Shown in pieces: positions 36,624 through 48,334 of a stretch of 64,000 nt of DNA. The position numbers and the translations under genes are program-made. Position 1 is the stretch's first letter. Each line of letters starts with the position of its first letter. The notes below the pieces were generated by a model. It was not told the DNA's origin, made no database searches, and worked only from the letters and a program-made list of their open reading frames with translations. Source of the stretch: Kitasatospora atroaurantiaca (GTDB lineage Bacteria; Actinomycetota; Actinomycetes; Streptomycetales; Streptomycetaceae); NCBI RefSeq assembly GCF_007828955.1, contig NZ_VIVR01000001.1, forward strand, positions 6,510,001 to 6,574,000, given 5' to 3'.

Positions 36624-38024
36624 GTGAACACAGACCTGTTCCTGCACAGATCGGTCGCGCTGGCCGCCGCGGCCGGCCTGGCCCTCTCCGTCGCGGCCTG
36701 CTCCGGCAGCGCCAGCGGCAGCGGCTCGTCGAAGGACGGCGCCGGCAGCAGCGTCTCCGCGACGCTGGACCCGGCCGCCAAGGTGACGATCAGCATCGAC
36801 TGCGAGCCGCCGGTCACCAAGACCGCCGAGCGCAAGCAGTGGGCGGAGGACATCGCGGCGTTCAACAGGCTCTACCCGAACGTCACGATCAACAGCAAGG
36901 ACGCGTCCCCCTGCGAGGAGCCGGCGCCGTTCACCGCACAGCTCAAGGGCAGGACGCAGACCGACGTCTTCTACACCTACTTCACCGACCTGGGCCAGGT
37001 GCTCGACGAGGGCCAGGCCGAGGACATCACGCCGTACGTCAACGAGACCACCGTGCCGGCCCTCAAGGACATCGACCCGTCCGTCCTCGCCACCCTCAAG
37101 GCCGACGGCAAGCTCTACGGCCTGCCGACCTCCAACTACAGGATGGGCCTGCTCTACAACCGCAAGCTCTTCACCCGGGCCGGCCTCGACCCCGACAAGC
37201 CGCCGGCCACCTGGGACGAGGTCCGCGCCGCCGCCAGGAAGCTCGCCGCGCTCGGCAACGGCGTCAACGGCTACGGCGACTACAGCGCCACCAACCAGGG
37301 CGGCTGGCACTACACCGCCGAGCTCTACGGCCTGGGCGGTGCGATGGTCAGCGAGGACGGCAAGAAGGCCGCCTTCAACACCCCCGAGGGCAGGCAGGTC
37401 CTGCAGAACCTGTACGACATGCGGTGGACCGACAACAGCATGGGCGCCACTCAGGGCCTCAAGTGGCCCGACCTGATGACCCGGATGGCCTCCGACAAGC
37501 TCGGCATGTACGTCGGCGCCCCGGACGACATCACGTACATGGTGCAGACCCTCAAGGGCAACTACGCCGACTACGGCATGGGCCCCATGCCCGGCGGGAA
37601 GAGCGCACTGCTCGGCGGCAACGACTACATGTTCAAGAAGGGGTCCAGCCCGGACCAGATCAAGGCGGGCATCGCCTGGATCAACTTCAAGTACCTCACC
37701 CTCGGCAAGGGCCAGTTCGACTACGCCCGCACCAAGGCCGACAACCTGCCCGTCGGCCTCCCGCAGCCGTTCTTCTTCACCGGCGCGAGCCTGGCGGGCG
37801 ACAACCGGGCCAAGGCCGCCAGCGCGACCGTCCCGGTCCAGAACTACGCCCCGTACCTGGCCACTTCGGTGCCCGGCAGGACCGAGCCGGCCAACGCCCA
37901 GCAGATCTACAAGGTGCTGGACAACCCGGTCTCGGCCGTCCTGACCGACCGGAACGCCAACGTCTCGAAGCTGCTGTCCGACGCCGAGACCCAGGTCAAC
38001 CAGGTCCTGGCGAGCCTCCAGTAG
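36624..38024 (+). CDS. ABC sugar transporter, extracellular solute-binding lipoprotein
   Basis: 466 aa. A lipoprotein signal peptide ends in the lipobox SVAAC. The mature part is a type-1 (MalE-like) binding protein: KVTISIDCEPPVTKT, EDIAAFNRLYPNVTIN, GLPTSNYRMGLLYNRKLF, then FKKGSSPDQIKAGIAWINF. It captures an oligosaccharide, here probably an alpha-glucan fragment from the neighbouring glucanase, and hands it to the two permeases downstream. GTG 36624 is preceded by AAAGG at a 9-bp distance. A GC-rich hairpin just after the stop may keep this mRNA segment more abundant than the permease part. Confidence 0.9.
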   Translation: MNTDLFLHRSVALAAAAGLALSVAACSGSASGSGSSKDGAGSSVSATLDPAAKVTISIDCEPPVTKTAERKQWAEDIAAFNRLYPNVTINSKDASPCEEPAPFTAQLKGRTQTDVFYTYFTDLGQVLDEGQAEDITPYVNETTVPALKDIDPSVLATLKADGKLYGLPTSNYRMGLLYNRKLFTRAGLDPDKPPATWDEVRAAARKLAALGNGVNGYGDYSATNQGGWHYTAELYGLGGAMVSEDGKKAAFNTPEGRQVLQNLYDMRWTDNSMGATQGLKWPDLMTRMASDKLGMYVGAPDDITYMVQTLKGNYADYGMGPMPGGKSALLGGNDYMFKKGSSPDQIKAGIAWINFKYLTLGKGQFDYARTKADNLPVGLPQPFFFTGASLAGDNRAKAASATVPVQNYAPYLATSVPGRTEPANAQQIYKVLDNPVSAVLTDRNANVSKLLSDAETQVNQVLASLQ

Positions 38025-38032
38025 CCGACCGG

Positions 38033-38062
38033 GCGGGGGGCCGTCCGGGGGCGGCCCCCCGC
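38033..38062 (+). terminator. Hairpin between binding-protein and permease genes
   Basis: 11-bp stem GCGGGGGGCCG / CGGCCCCCCGC with an 8-base loop, only 22 bp before the permease start. It more likely works as an mRNA-stabilising or partial-attenuation hairpin than as a full stop. Confidence 0.6.
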
Positions 38063-38083
38063 CACCATCAACCAGGAGTACCG

Positions 38084-38971
38084 ATGGCAGCGATCAACGT
38101 CTCACTTCGCCGGAAGGTGCGTCAGAACCTCACCGCACACGGCTTCCTGATCGGTGCGGTGCTCTGCTTCGGGTACTTCTCGTGGTACCCGATGGTCCGC
38201 GAGATCGTCATGAGCTTCCAGCGGACCAGGCGGGGCAGGACCACCTGGGTCGGTCTCGACAACCTGGACCACATCCTCCAGGACCCGGCCTTCTGGCAGG
38301 CCTGGCGCAACACCCTGCTCTTCACCGTGCTGGCCCTGCTGTTCGGCTTCGCCGTGCCGTTCCTGGTCGCGATCCTGCTCAACGAGCTCCGGCACGCGCG
38401 GTCCTACCTGCGGATCCTGGTCTACCTGCCGGTGATGATGCCGCCGGTCGCCTCGGTGCTGCTCTTCAAGTACTTCTACGACCCGGGCCACGGGCTCTTC
38501 AACCACCTGTTGGCGGCCCTGCACCTGCCGACCTCGGCCTGGCTCAACTCGCCCGACACGGCGATGGTCTCGGTGGTGATCGCGGCCACCTGGATGAACA
38601 TGGGCGGCGCCACCCTGATCTACCTCGCCGCTCTCCAGGGCATCCCCGGCGAGCTCTACGAGGCCGCCGAACTCGACGGCGCCGGACTGCTGCGGAGGAT
38701 CTGGTACGTCACCGTCCCGCAGACCAGGCTGATCCTCTCGCTCCTGCTGCTGCTCCAGATCGTCGCCACCATGCAGGTCTTCGTCGAACCGTACCTGCTC
38801 ACCGGCGGCAACGGCCCGCAGGGCTCCACGCTCACCGTCGTCCACCTCATCTACCAGTACGCCTTCAACTTCAACAACTACGGAAGCGCCTCGGCGCTCG
38901 GCCTGGTCATGCTGCTGCTACTCGCCGGGTTCTCCGGTCTGTACGTGCGGCTGAGCCGCAACGCCGACTAG
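38084..38971 (+). CDS. ABC sugar transporter permease (MalF/UgpA type)
   Basis: 295 aa with six predicted transmembrane helices. The cytoplasmic EAA loop reads YEAAELDGAGLLRRIWYVTV, the segment that contacts the ATPase. A typical N-terminal amphipathic stretch with FSWYPMVREIVMSF and YLPVMMPPVASVLLFKYF follow. AGGAG lies before the ATG at 38084. It pairs with the next gene to form the membrane channel. No ATPase gene occurs in the operon, as in many streptomycete sugar operons that share the MsiK ATPase. Confidence 0.92.
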   Translation: MAAINVSLRRKVRQNLTAHGFLIGAVLCFGYFSWYPMVREIVMSFQRTRRGRTTWVGLDNLDHILQDPAFWQAWRNTLLFTVLALLFGFAVPFLVAILLNELRHARSYLRILVYLPVMMPPVASVLLFKYFYDPGHGLFNHLLAALHLPTSAWLNSPDTAMVSVVIAATWMNMGGATLIYLAALQGIPGELYEAAELDGAGLLRRIWYVTVPQTRLILSLLLLLQIVATMQVFVEPYLLTGGNGPQGSTLTVVHLIYQYAFNFNNYGSASALGLVMLLLLAGFSGLYVRLSRNAD

Positions 38972-38982
38972 GGGGATCAGCG

Positions 38983-39855
38983 ATGGCCCGCACTCTCATC
39001 TCGCAGACCCAGCTCGACCGCCGCAGCGGGAAGATCGCCTACTGGACGGTTCTCACCCTGGTGGTGGCGGTCTTCACCCTGGTCTTCCTCGGCCCGCTGT
39101 ACTGGCTGGTCACCGGCGGCCTCAAGTCCACGGCGGAGGTGATCCAGAACCCGCCGACCCTCTTCCCCGAGCAGCTGCACCCGGACACCTACGCGACGGC
39201 GTGGAGCAAGCTCCGGATGGGCCGACTGCTCTTCAACACCCTCTACTACGCCTTCGGCGCGCTCGCCTTCCAGTTGGTCCTCGACGTCGCGGCGGCGTAC
39301 GCGCTGTCGAAACTGCGGCCGGTGCTGGGGAACCTGATCCTCGGCATGATGCTGGCCACCCTGATGATCCCGGCGGCCGTGCTGATCGTTCCGCAGTACC
39401 TGACCGTCCTCGATCTGCCGCTCCTGCACCTGAACCTGATCAACACCCCGTGGGCGATCTGGCTGCCCACGGTGGCCAACGCCTTCAACATCTTCCTGCT
39501 GAAGCGGTTCTTCGACTCGATCCCGGAGGACCTGATGGCGGCCGCGGCCATGGACGGGGCGACCCCGCTGCGGGCCCTGTGGTCGATCGTGCTGCCGATG
39601 TCCCGGCCGATCCTCGGGGTCGTCTCGATCTTCGCCGTGGTGAACGTCTGGAAGGACTTCCTCTGGCCGATGCTGGTACAGCCGGACCCGGCGAACCAGC
39701 CGCTCAACATCGGCATCAACTCACTGTCGACGGGGGTACCGCAGAACGTGATCATCGCCGCGCTGGCGATCGCCTCGGCACCGACCGTCGTGGTCTTCCT
39801 GGTCTTCCAGCGCAACATCATGGCCGGCCTGACCTCGGGCAGCCTCAAGGGCTGA
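38983..39855 (+). CDS. ABC sugar transporter permease (MalG/UgpE type)
   Basis: 290 aa, six predicted transmembrane helices. The EAA-type loop is MAAAAMDGATPLRALWSIVL. Also visible are LVFLGPLYWLVTGGLKS near the N-terminus and a long first periplasmic loop, as in MalG. It starts 11 bp after the previous stop with GGGGGAT upstream, so the two permeases are translated from one message and form the heterodimeric pore. Confidence 0.92.
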   Translation: MARTLISQTQLDRRSGKIAYWTVLTLVVAVFTLVFLGPLYWLVTGGLKSTAEVIQNPPTLFPEQLHPDTYATAWSKLRMGRLLFNTLYYAFGALAFQLVLDVAAAYALSKLRPVLGNLILGMMLATLMIPAAVLIVPQYLTVLDLPLLHLNLINTPWAIWLPTVANAFNIFLLKRFFDSIPEDLMAAAAMDGATPLRALWSIVLPMSRPILGVVSIFAVVNVWKDFLWPMLVQPDPANQPLNIGINSLSTGVPQNVIIAALAIASAPTVVVFLVFQRNIMAGLTSGSLKG

Positions 39856-39884
39856 CCGCCCCTCCTCCGAAAGGACCTCCCACC

Positions 39885-41510
39885 GTGGTACAGCAGCCCC
39901 CGCGCCGACCCGAGCACTCGGACTGGTGGCGAGACGCGGCGATCTACCAGGTGTACCCGCGCAGCTTCGCCGACGGCAACGGCGACGGCACCGGGGACCT
40001 CGCCGGGGTCCGCTCCCGACTCCCGTACCTGGCCGAACTCGGCGTCGACGCCGTCTGGTTCAACCCCTGGTACCCCTCACCGATGGCCGACGGAGGCTAC
40101 GACGTCGCCGACTACCGCGACGTGGACCCGGTCTTCGGCACGCTCGCCGAGGCCGAGAAGCTGATCGCCGAGGGGCTCGGACTCGGCATCCGCACCATCG
40201 TCGACATCGTCCCCAACCATGTCTCCGACGCCCACCCCTGGTTCCGCGCCGCGCTCGCCGCCGGGCCGGGCGGGGCGGAACGGGAGCTCTTCCACTTCCG
40301 GCCGGGGCGCGGGACCGACGGTGCGCTGCCGCCCAACGACTGGGTCTCCGAGTTCGGCGGCTGCGCCTGGACGCGGACGGTCGACGCCGACGGCCGGCCG
40401 GGGGAGTGGTACCTGCACCTCTTCGCCGCCGGCCAGCCCGACCTCAACTGGGCGCACCCGCAGGTGCGTTCCGAGCACGAGGCGATCCTGCGGTTCTGGT
40501 TCGACCGGGGCGCGGCGGGCGTCCGGATCGACTCCGCCGGCCTGCTCACCAAGGACCCGGCCCTGCCCGACCTCACTCCGGGCAGCGGCCCGCACCCGTA
40601 CGCCGACCGGGACGACCTGCACGAGATCTACCGCTCCTGGCGGGCCATCGCCGACTCCTACGCGGAGCCGCGCGTCCTGATCGGCGAGATCTGGGTGCCC
40701 GACGCCGAACGCTTCGCCCGCTACCTGCGGCCGGACGAGCTGCACACGGCCTTCAACTTCGACTTCCTGGCCCGCCCTTGGGAGGCCGGGCAGCTGCGGG
40801 CCTCGATCGACACCACCCTCGCCGCCCACGCCCCGGTCGGCGCCCCGGCCACCTGGGTGCTCAGCAACCACGACATCACCCGGACGGTCACCCGCTACGG
40901 CCGCGCCGACACCCGCTTCGAGTTCGCCGCCAAGGCCTTCGGCACGCCCAGCGACCTCGTACTCGGCCGGCGCAGGGCCCGGGCGGCGGCGCTGCTCTCA
41001 CTGGCCCTGCCCGGCGCCGTCTACCTGTACCAGGGCGAGGAGTTGGGCCTGCCCGAGGTCGAGGACCTGCCGCTCGACCGCCTCCAGGACCCGATGCACT
41101 TCCGCTCCGGCGGCACCGACCCCGGCCGCGACGGCTGCCGCGTGCCGCTTCCCTGGTCGGGCACCGAGCCGCCGTACGGCTTCTCGCCGGAGGGGGTGGT
41201 GACCTGGCTTCCCCAGCCCGCCGACTGGTCGGGGCTGACGGTTGAGGCTCAGTCGGGCGACCCCGGCTCGATGCTGGAGCTCTACCGGGAGGCCCTGCGC
41301 CTGCGGCGGACCGTCGTGGACGGCCCCTTCAGCTGGGTGCCGTCAGGCCCGGGCGTGCTGGAGTTCCGTCGCGGTGAGGTCTTCCGCTGCCTGGTCAACC
41401 TGTCGGCCGAGGCCGTCCCGCTGCCCACGGACGCCGCCGTGCTGCTCGCCGGCGGGCCGACGGCCGACGGCCTGCTGCCCACGGACACGGCGGTCTGGCT
41501 CAGCTGCTGA
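39885..41510 (+). CDS. GH13 alpha-glucosidase (cytoplasmic)
   Basis: 541 aa. GH13 conserved regions: region I DIVPNHV (108-112), region II GVRIDSA with the nucleophile D216, region III LIGEIW with the acid/base E268, and region IV LSNHD with D330. The start DAAIYQVYPRSFAD and GDLAGVRSRLPYL are those of exo-acting alpha-glucosidases. There is no signal peptide, so it should hydrolyse imported oligosaccharides to glucose. GTG 39885 follows AAAGGA and lies 29 bp after the permease stop. Its last 11 bp overlap the convergent hydrolase gene. Confidence 0.92.
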   Translation: MVQQPPRRPEHSDWWRDAAIYQVYPRSFADGNGDGTGDLAGVRSRLPYLAELGVDAVWFNPWYPSPMADGGYDVADYRDVDPVFGTLAEAEKLIAEGLGLGIRTIVDIVPNHVSDAHPWFRAALAAGPGGAERELFHFRPGRGTDGALPPNDWVSEFGGCAWTRTVDADGRPGEWYLHLFAAGQPDLNWAHPQVRSEHEAILRFWFDRGAAGVRIDSAGLLTKDPALPDLTPGSGPHPYADRDDLHEIYRSWRAIADSYAEPRVLIGEIWVPDAERFARYLRPDELHTAFNFDFLARPWEAGQLRASIDTTLAAHAPVGAPATWVLSNHDITRTVTRYGRADTRFEFAAKAFGTPSDLVLGRRRARAAALLSLALPGAVYLYQGEELGLPEVEDLPLDRLQDPMHFRSGGTDPGRDGCRVPLPWSGTEPPYGFSPEGVVTWLPQPADWSGLTVEAQSGDPGSMLELYREALRLRRTVVDGPFSWVPSGPGVLEFRRGEVFRCLVNLSAEAVPLPTDAAVLLAGGPTADGLLPTDTAVWLSC

Positions 41511-42312
41511 GGAGCCTGCGGGCGAGGAAGTCGACGGAGGCGGTGATCAGGCCGGGGACGTCGTCGTAGCCCTCGAAGATGTGCCCGGCGCCGGGCACCA
41601 GGAGGTAGGTCGAGTCGGCGCCGGCCTTCAGCAGCAGCTCGTGCAGGCGCTCGCTGTGGCCGGCGGGCACGACCGTGTCCCCGGTGCCGTGGATCAGCAG
41701 GAACGGGGGAGCGGCGGCCGAGACGTGCGTCACGGGGCTTGCCTCGGCGGCGAGTTCGGGCAGCTCGTCGGGCGGGCCGCCGAGCAGCAGCGCTTCCGTG
41801 GTGTCGGCGTCGGCGGGGCGGCGGGTACGCATGTCGGTCGGCGCGTACCAGGTGACGACCGCCGACACCGGGCTGCCGGTGAGCGCGGCCTGTGCCGCGA
41901 GGGCGGCGCCTGCGGACTCGCCCCAGACGCCGATCCGGCCGGCGTCCAGCCCCAGCACCTCGGCGTACTCCTGCAGGTAGGAGAGGGCCGCGTTGACGTC
42001 GTCCAGCTGCGCCGGGTAGTGCGCCTCGGCGGTGTGGCGGTAGTCGATGGTCGCGACGGCGATACCGGCGCCGGTCAGCGCCTCGAAGATCGCCCCGGGA
42101 GCGACGGTCTCCGGCAGGTAGCGGCGGTCTCCCGACTGGAAGCCGCCGCCGTGGATCCAGACGACCACGGGGACGGGGCCCTCGGCCGGGGGCCGGTGCA
42201 GGTCCATGAGGACGGGGCGGTAGCCGAGCGGCATCGAGTAGCTGATGCCGTCGTACACCAGCCCGCCGTCGACGGTCTGACGCGGCGTCACGGGAGGCAG
42301 GTGCTCGGTCAT
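41500..42312 (-). CDS. Alpha/beta hydrolase (esterase, HSL-like)
   Basis: 270 aa. The oxyanion motif HGGGF in VVWIHGGGFQSGDRR, the nucleophile elbow GESAGAALAA, an Asp near LIHGTGDTVV and the terminal His in VPGAGHIFEG make a complete catalytic triad of the HSL/BD-FAE type. It hydrolyses carboxylic esters; the substrate is unknown. The ATG at 42312 (MTEHLPPV) is preferred; upstream codons in frame encode a non-conserved Pro/Arg stretch that would run into the DUF1304 promoter. The 3' end overlaps the GH13 gene by 11 bp. Confidence 0.87.
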   Translation of the reverse strand: MTEHLPPVTPRQTVDGGLVYDGISYSMPLGYRPVLMDLHRPPAEGPVPVVVWIHGGGFQSGDRRYLPETVAPGAIFEALTGAGIAVATIDYRHTAEAHYPAQLDDVNAALSYLQEYAEVLGLDAGRIGVWGESAGAALAAQAALTGSPVSAVVTWYAPTDMRTRRPADADTTEALLLGGPPDELPELAAEASPVTHVSAAAPPFLLIHGTGDTVVPAGHSERLHELLLKAGADSTYLLVPGAGHIFEGYDDVPGLITASVDFLARRLLSS

Positions 42313-42367
42313 GCTTCCGAGCCTAGGCCGGGCGCCGGGCGGGGGCAAGGCTCGGGGTGGTGATATT

Positions 42368-42404
42368 CTGGACAGGTGTCTATAGTTCATGGACAGGTGT
42401 CCAT
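42368..42404. promoter_or_regulatory. Twin TetR-type operators before DUF1304-tetR
   Basis: The perfect inverted repeat ATGGACA-GG-TGTCCAT (42389-42404) is preceded 21 bp upstream by a near copy CTGGACAGGTGTCTAT (42368-42383). A TATAGT hexamer at 42381-42386 between them could be the -10. Two turns of helix between copies fit two repressor dimers on one face. Confidence 0.75.
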
Positions 42405-42422
42405 CAACGAGAGCGAGTGATC

Positions 42423-42785
42423 ATGCAGACGGCCGCGAACATACTGGTGGGCCTGGTGGCCGCGTTGCACGCGTACATCCTGGTGCTGGAGATGTTTCTC
42501 TGGGAGCGCAAGCCCGGGCGGAAGCTCTCGGGCTTCGATGCCTCGATGGCCAAGGCCACCGCGCCGCTCGCGGCCAACCAGGGCCTCTACAACGGCTTCC
42601 TCGCCGCAGGCCTGGTCTGGGGGCTGATCGCGGCCGACCCGACCGGCTACCGGGTACAGGTGTTCTTCCTGAGCTGCGTGGTCGTTGCCGGCCTGTACGG
42701 CGCGGCCACCGCGAACCGCCGCATCCTGTTCGCGCAGGCCCTGCCCGGCGCGATCGCCCTCGCCGCCGTCCTGGCGGCCGGATGA
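42423..42785 (+). CDS. DUF1304 family membrane protein
   Basis: 120 aa with four hydrophobic segments. Family features: ALHAYILVLEMFLWERK, ANQGLYNGFLAAGLVWGL and a C-terminal hydrophobic helix. It is a small integral membrane protein of unknown function. ATG 42423 is chosen because it begins the first transmembrane segment; an upstream in-frame start would translate through the operator. Its stop overlaps the next start (ATGA), so it is coupled to the TetR regulator. Confidence 0.88.
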   Translation: MQTAANILVGLVAALHAYILVLEMFLWERKPGRKLSGFDASMAKATAPLAANQGLYNGFLAAGLVWGLIAADPTGYRVQVFFLSCVVVAGLYGAATANRRILFAQALPGAIALAAVLAAG

Positions 42786-43348
42786 GCTCCCCGGCCGGCG
42801 ACCCCCGCGCCGAGCGCACCAGGGCCAGGCTCCGCGAGGCGCTGCTCGCCGAGTGCGCCGAGCGGCCGCTCGAGGGGGTCAGCGTCTCGGCCCTGGTCCG
42901 CCGCGCGGGCCTCGGCCGGGCCACCTTCTACCTGCACTACGAGGACCTCCAGGCGCTCGCCGTGGACGCCTGTGCCGAGGTGGTCCGCGACGCGGTCGAC
43001 GCGCTTCACGCCTGGCGCGGCACGGCCGACCCGGCCGCGCCCCCGCCGGCCCTGGCCGCCTTCTTCGCGGGCATCACCCCGCACGCTGCGCTCTACCGCA
43101 CCTTGCTGCGGCCCGGCGGGAGCGGTCCACTCGGCGAGCTGATGAACCGTCAGTTGCGTGAACGCAGCCGCACCGAGCGCGAGTTGGCCGGCGCCCCGCA
43201 CGCGGACCTGATCGCCACGGCCGTCGCCGCGACCTTCGCGGGCCTGCTGGCCGACTGGCTGCACGACCTCGTGCCCGGCACCCCGGAGGAGATCGCCGCC
43301 CAGGTCTGGCGCCTCCTCCTCGCCCTCCACCGCACGCCCCTCGGCTAG
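42782..43348 (+). CDS. TetR/AcrR-family repressor
   Basis: 188 aa. The N-terminal helix-turn-helix is VSVSALVRRAGLGRATFYLH (about residues 38-57) after RTRARLREALLAECAERPLE. The C-terminal ligand domain is all-helical with FFAGITPHAALYRTLL, a pattern seen in TetR proteins with a TetR_C_33-like C-terminus. It probably represses its own operon through the twin palindromes upstream and responds to an unknown small molecule exported or sensed by the DUF1304 partner. The start ATG overlaps the preceding stop. Confidence 0.9.
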   Translation: MSSPAGDPRAERTRARLREALLAECAERPLEGVSVSALVRRAGLGRATFYLHYEDLQALAVDACAEVVRDAVDALHAWRGTADPAAPPPALAAFFAGITPHAALYRTLLRPGGSGPLGELMNRQLRERSRTERELAGAPHADLIATAVAATFAGLLADWLHDLVPGTPEEIAAQVWRLLLALHRTPLG

Positions 43349-43380
43349 CTCGTAGGCACGTGCTCAGCCATGCACTGTCC

Positions 43381-43461
43381 AGGGGCGCGGGGAACTGGAA
43401 CTGCGCGAGGCGGGAGGGTGCAGGCCGGTGCCTTCCGAACTCGCGCAGTTCCCCGCGCCCC
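43381..43461. repeat. Dispersed inverted-repeat element, copy A
   Basis: The left arm AGGGGCGCGGGGAACT at 43381-43396 carries a 6-bp GGAACT duplication before CTGCGCGAGG. The right arm (43441-43461) is TCGCGCAGTTCCCCGCG followed by CCCC. The 10 bp to the left (TGCACTGTCC, 43371-43380) reappear in inverted orientation beside copy B. It lies between convergent genes. Confidence 0.85.
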
Positions 43462-43488
43462 TTCTTGGTTGGCCGCCTGCGTAGGGGG

Positions 43489-44544
43489 CTACGCGCCCCA
43501 GCCGCGGCGGTACGCGGCCCAGTGCTCGGGGGTGGCCGTGAAGTCGACGTACAGGGCGAGTCCGAAGGCCTGACGTCCGGGGGCGTTCCGGCTCAGCGAG
43601 AGCCGGGCCCCGCGTACCGCCGCCGACACGGTCTCGGCCGAGCCGCGGTGGCTGAAGGTGTCGTCCCAGTAGGCGGGCAGGCCCATCAGCAGGTCGACCC
43701 CGGGCGGCGTGACCTCCAGGGCGAGCGTGGTCTGCTGCGCGACATAGCCGCCGTAGAGGGATTCCAGCTGCATCGAGGTGTCGTAGGACATCAGCGCGAT
43801 CTGGTCCACCCGGCGCGCCACCTGCGCGAAGTAGGCCTGTGACCACCACTTGGCGTGACCGGAGAACGCGAGGCCCGCCGCGTGCAGTCCGGGCAGCGGG
43901 TCGATCTGCGGCGCGGCCGCGGACAGCGGCACCCCGCGCGCGGCCGTCACCGCGTGCACCTGGTCGAGCAGGGCGAGGAAGCCGTCCGAGCCCGAGTGGA
44001 CCGGCTCCATGTCGAAGTGGACGCCGTCGAAGCCCTGCGCCAGCACCTGCCCGGAAGAGGCGGTGATCCGGTCCCGTACGTCCGGGCGGTCCAGGTGCAG
44101 GCCGTCCTTCTCGGGCGCCACCACGTCGCCGAGCCAGGCCTGTACCCGCAGCCGGGGAAGCGTCCGGTGCACGTTCTCCACGAACGTCCGGGCCTGCGGG
44201 TACCGCGCCGGGTCGAGTGAGCCGTCGTGCTCCAGCGGGCCGGCGTGGACGTACAGGTCGCGTACGCCCGTCCCGGCGAGCAGCTGCGCCAGTCCGGCGA
44301 CGTCGGCCTCCCCCTTTCGGCCGTCCACCCACGCATGGCCGAGCCAGACCGCGTCCCGCCCCCGGGTACGGGCCTCGGCGGACGGTTCGCCCGCGTACTG
44401 GAGGCGTAACGCGAGTGCTGCCGACGCGACCGGCACCAGCAGGACGGCCAGCCCCAGCACGGCCGCCGTCGCCACCCGCCGCCACCGCGACCAGCCTCGC
44501 CAGACGGCCCGCGCCGCACGCAGCCGTGCCTTGATCATCCGCAT
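43489..44544 (-). CDS. Membrane-anchored TIM-barrel-like (GH18-like) protein
   Basis: 351 aa. A basic N-terminus (MRMIKARLRAARAVWRGWSR) is followed by one hydrophobic helix (about 22-45), suggesting a signal anchor. The extracytoplasmic domain has strand-like segments DLYVHAGPL, VQAWLGDVVAP, and GFDGVHFDMEPVHSG, which recalls the DxxDxE catalytic strand of GH18 glycosidases (here DGVHFDME), then VDQIALMSYDTSM and VDLLMGLPAYW. These are GH18-like barrel features, so a carbohydrate-binding or hydrolytic role at the cell surface is likely, although activity is unproved. ATG 44544 precedes the anchor directly. It is divergent from metH. Confidence 0.7.
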   Translation of the reverse strand: MRMIKARLRAARAVWRGWSRWRRVATAAVLGLAVLLVPVASAALALRLQYAGEPSAEARTRGRDAVWLGHAWVDGRKGEADVAGLAQLLAGTGVRDLYVHAGPLEHDGSLDPARYPQARTFVENVHRTLPRLRVQAWLGDVVAPEKDGLHLDRPDVRDRITASSGQVLAQGFDGVHFDMEPVHSGSDGFLALLDQVHAVTAARGVPLSAAAPQIDPLPGLHAAGLAFSGHAKWWSQAYFAQVARRVDQIALMSYDTSMQLESLYGGYVAQQTTLALEVTPPGVDLLMGLPAYWDDTFSHRGSAETVSAAVRGARLSLSRNAPGRQAFGLALYVDFTATPEHWAAYRRGWGA

Positions 44545-44628
44545 CTCGGATCTGCCCCCCGCGACTCGAAACGCCCAGGATACGGAACACGCTCGGAGCG
44601 TGACCGTCGGTCCGGCTACCCTGACCTC

Positions 44629-44690
44629 GTGCGACCCCGTAATCGGAGGGGCCGCAAAGCCGACAGCCGTCGCACCCAGGGAGTAGCCCC
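44629..44690 (+). promoter_or_regulatory. Possible structured leader of metH
   Basis: GTGCGAC (44629-44635) can pair with GTCGCAC (44669-44675), enclosing the stem-loop GGCCGCAAAGCC. GGGAG at 44680-44684 is the ribosome-binding site. It matches no riboswitch class I can name. Confidence 0.3.
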
Positions 44691-48197
<3,507 letters not shown>

Positions 48198-48334
48198 CCC
48201 GTACGCTGCGCTGCGTTCGCCCCTTTCGGGCGGAGTGGGCGTATTCTGGATGATCCCTAACGGGCCGGTCCGCAGACCAGCGGGCCGGCCCGTGCCCATC
48301 CCCGGGGTGCGCACGACTGGGAAGGACCCGCAGC

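Noticed and set aside
34343-36865. An 840-codon minus-strand frame across the end of the glucanase gene
   Set aside because: It opposes the GH87 catalytic domain, runs through a terminator and shows low-complexity Arg/Val/Asp composition.
44629-44690. Cobalamin, SAM or SAH riboswitch before metH
   Set aside because: The leader is too short for a cobalamin or SAM riboswitch and lacks their conserved cores; only an unclassified stem is reported.
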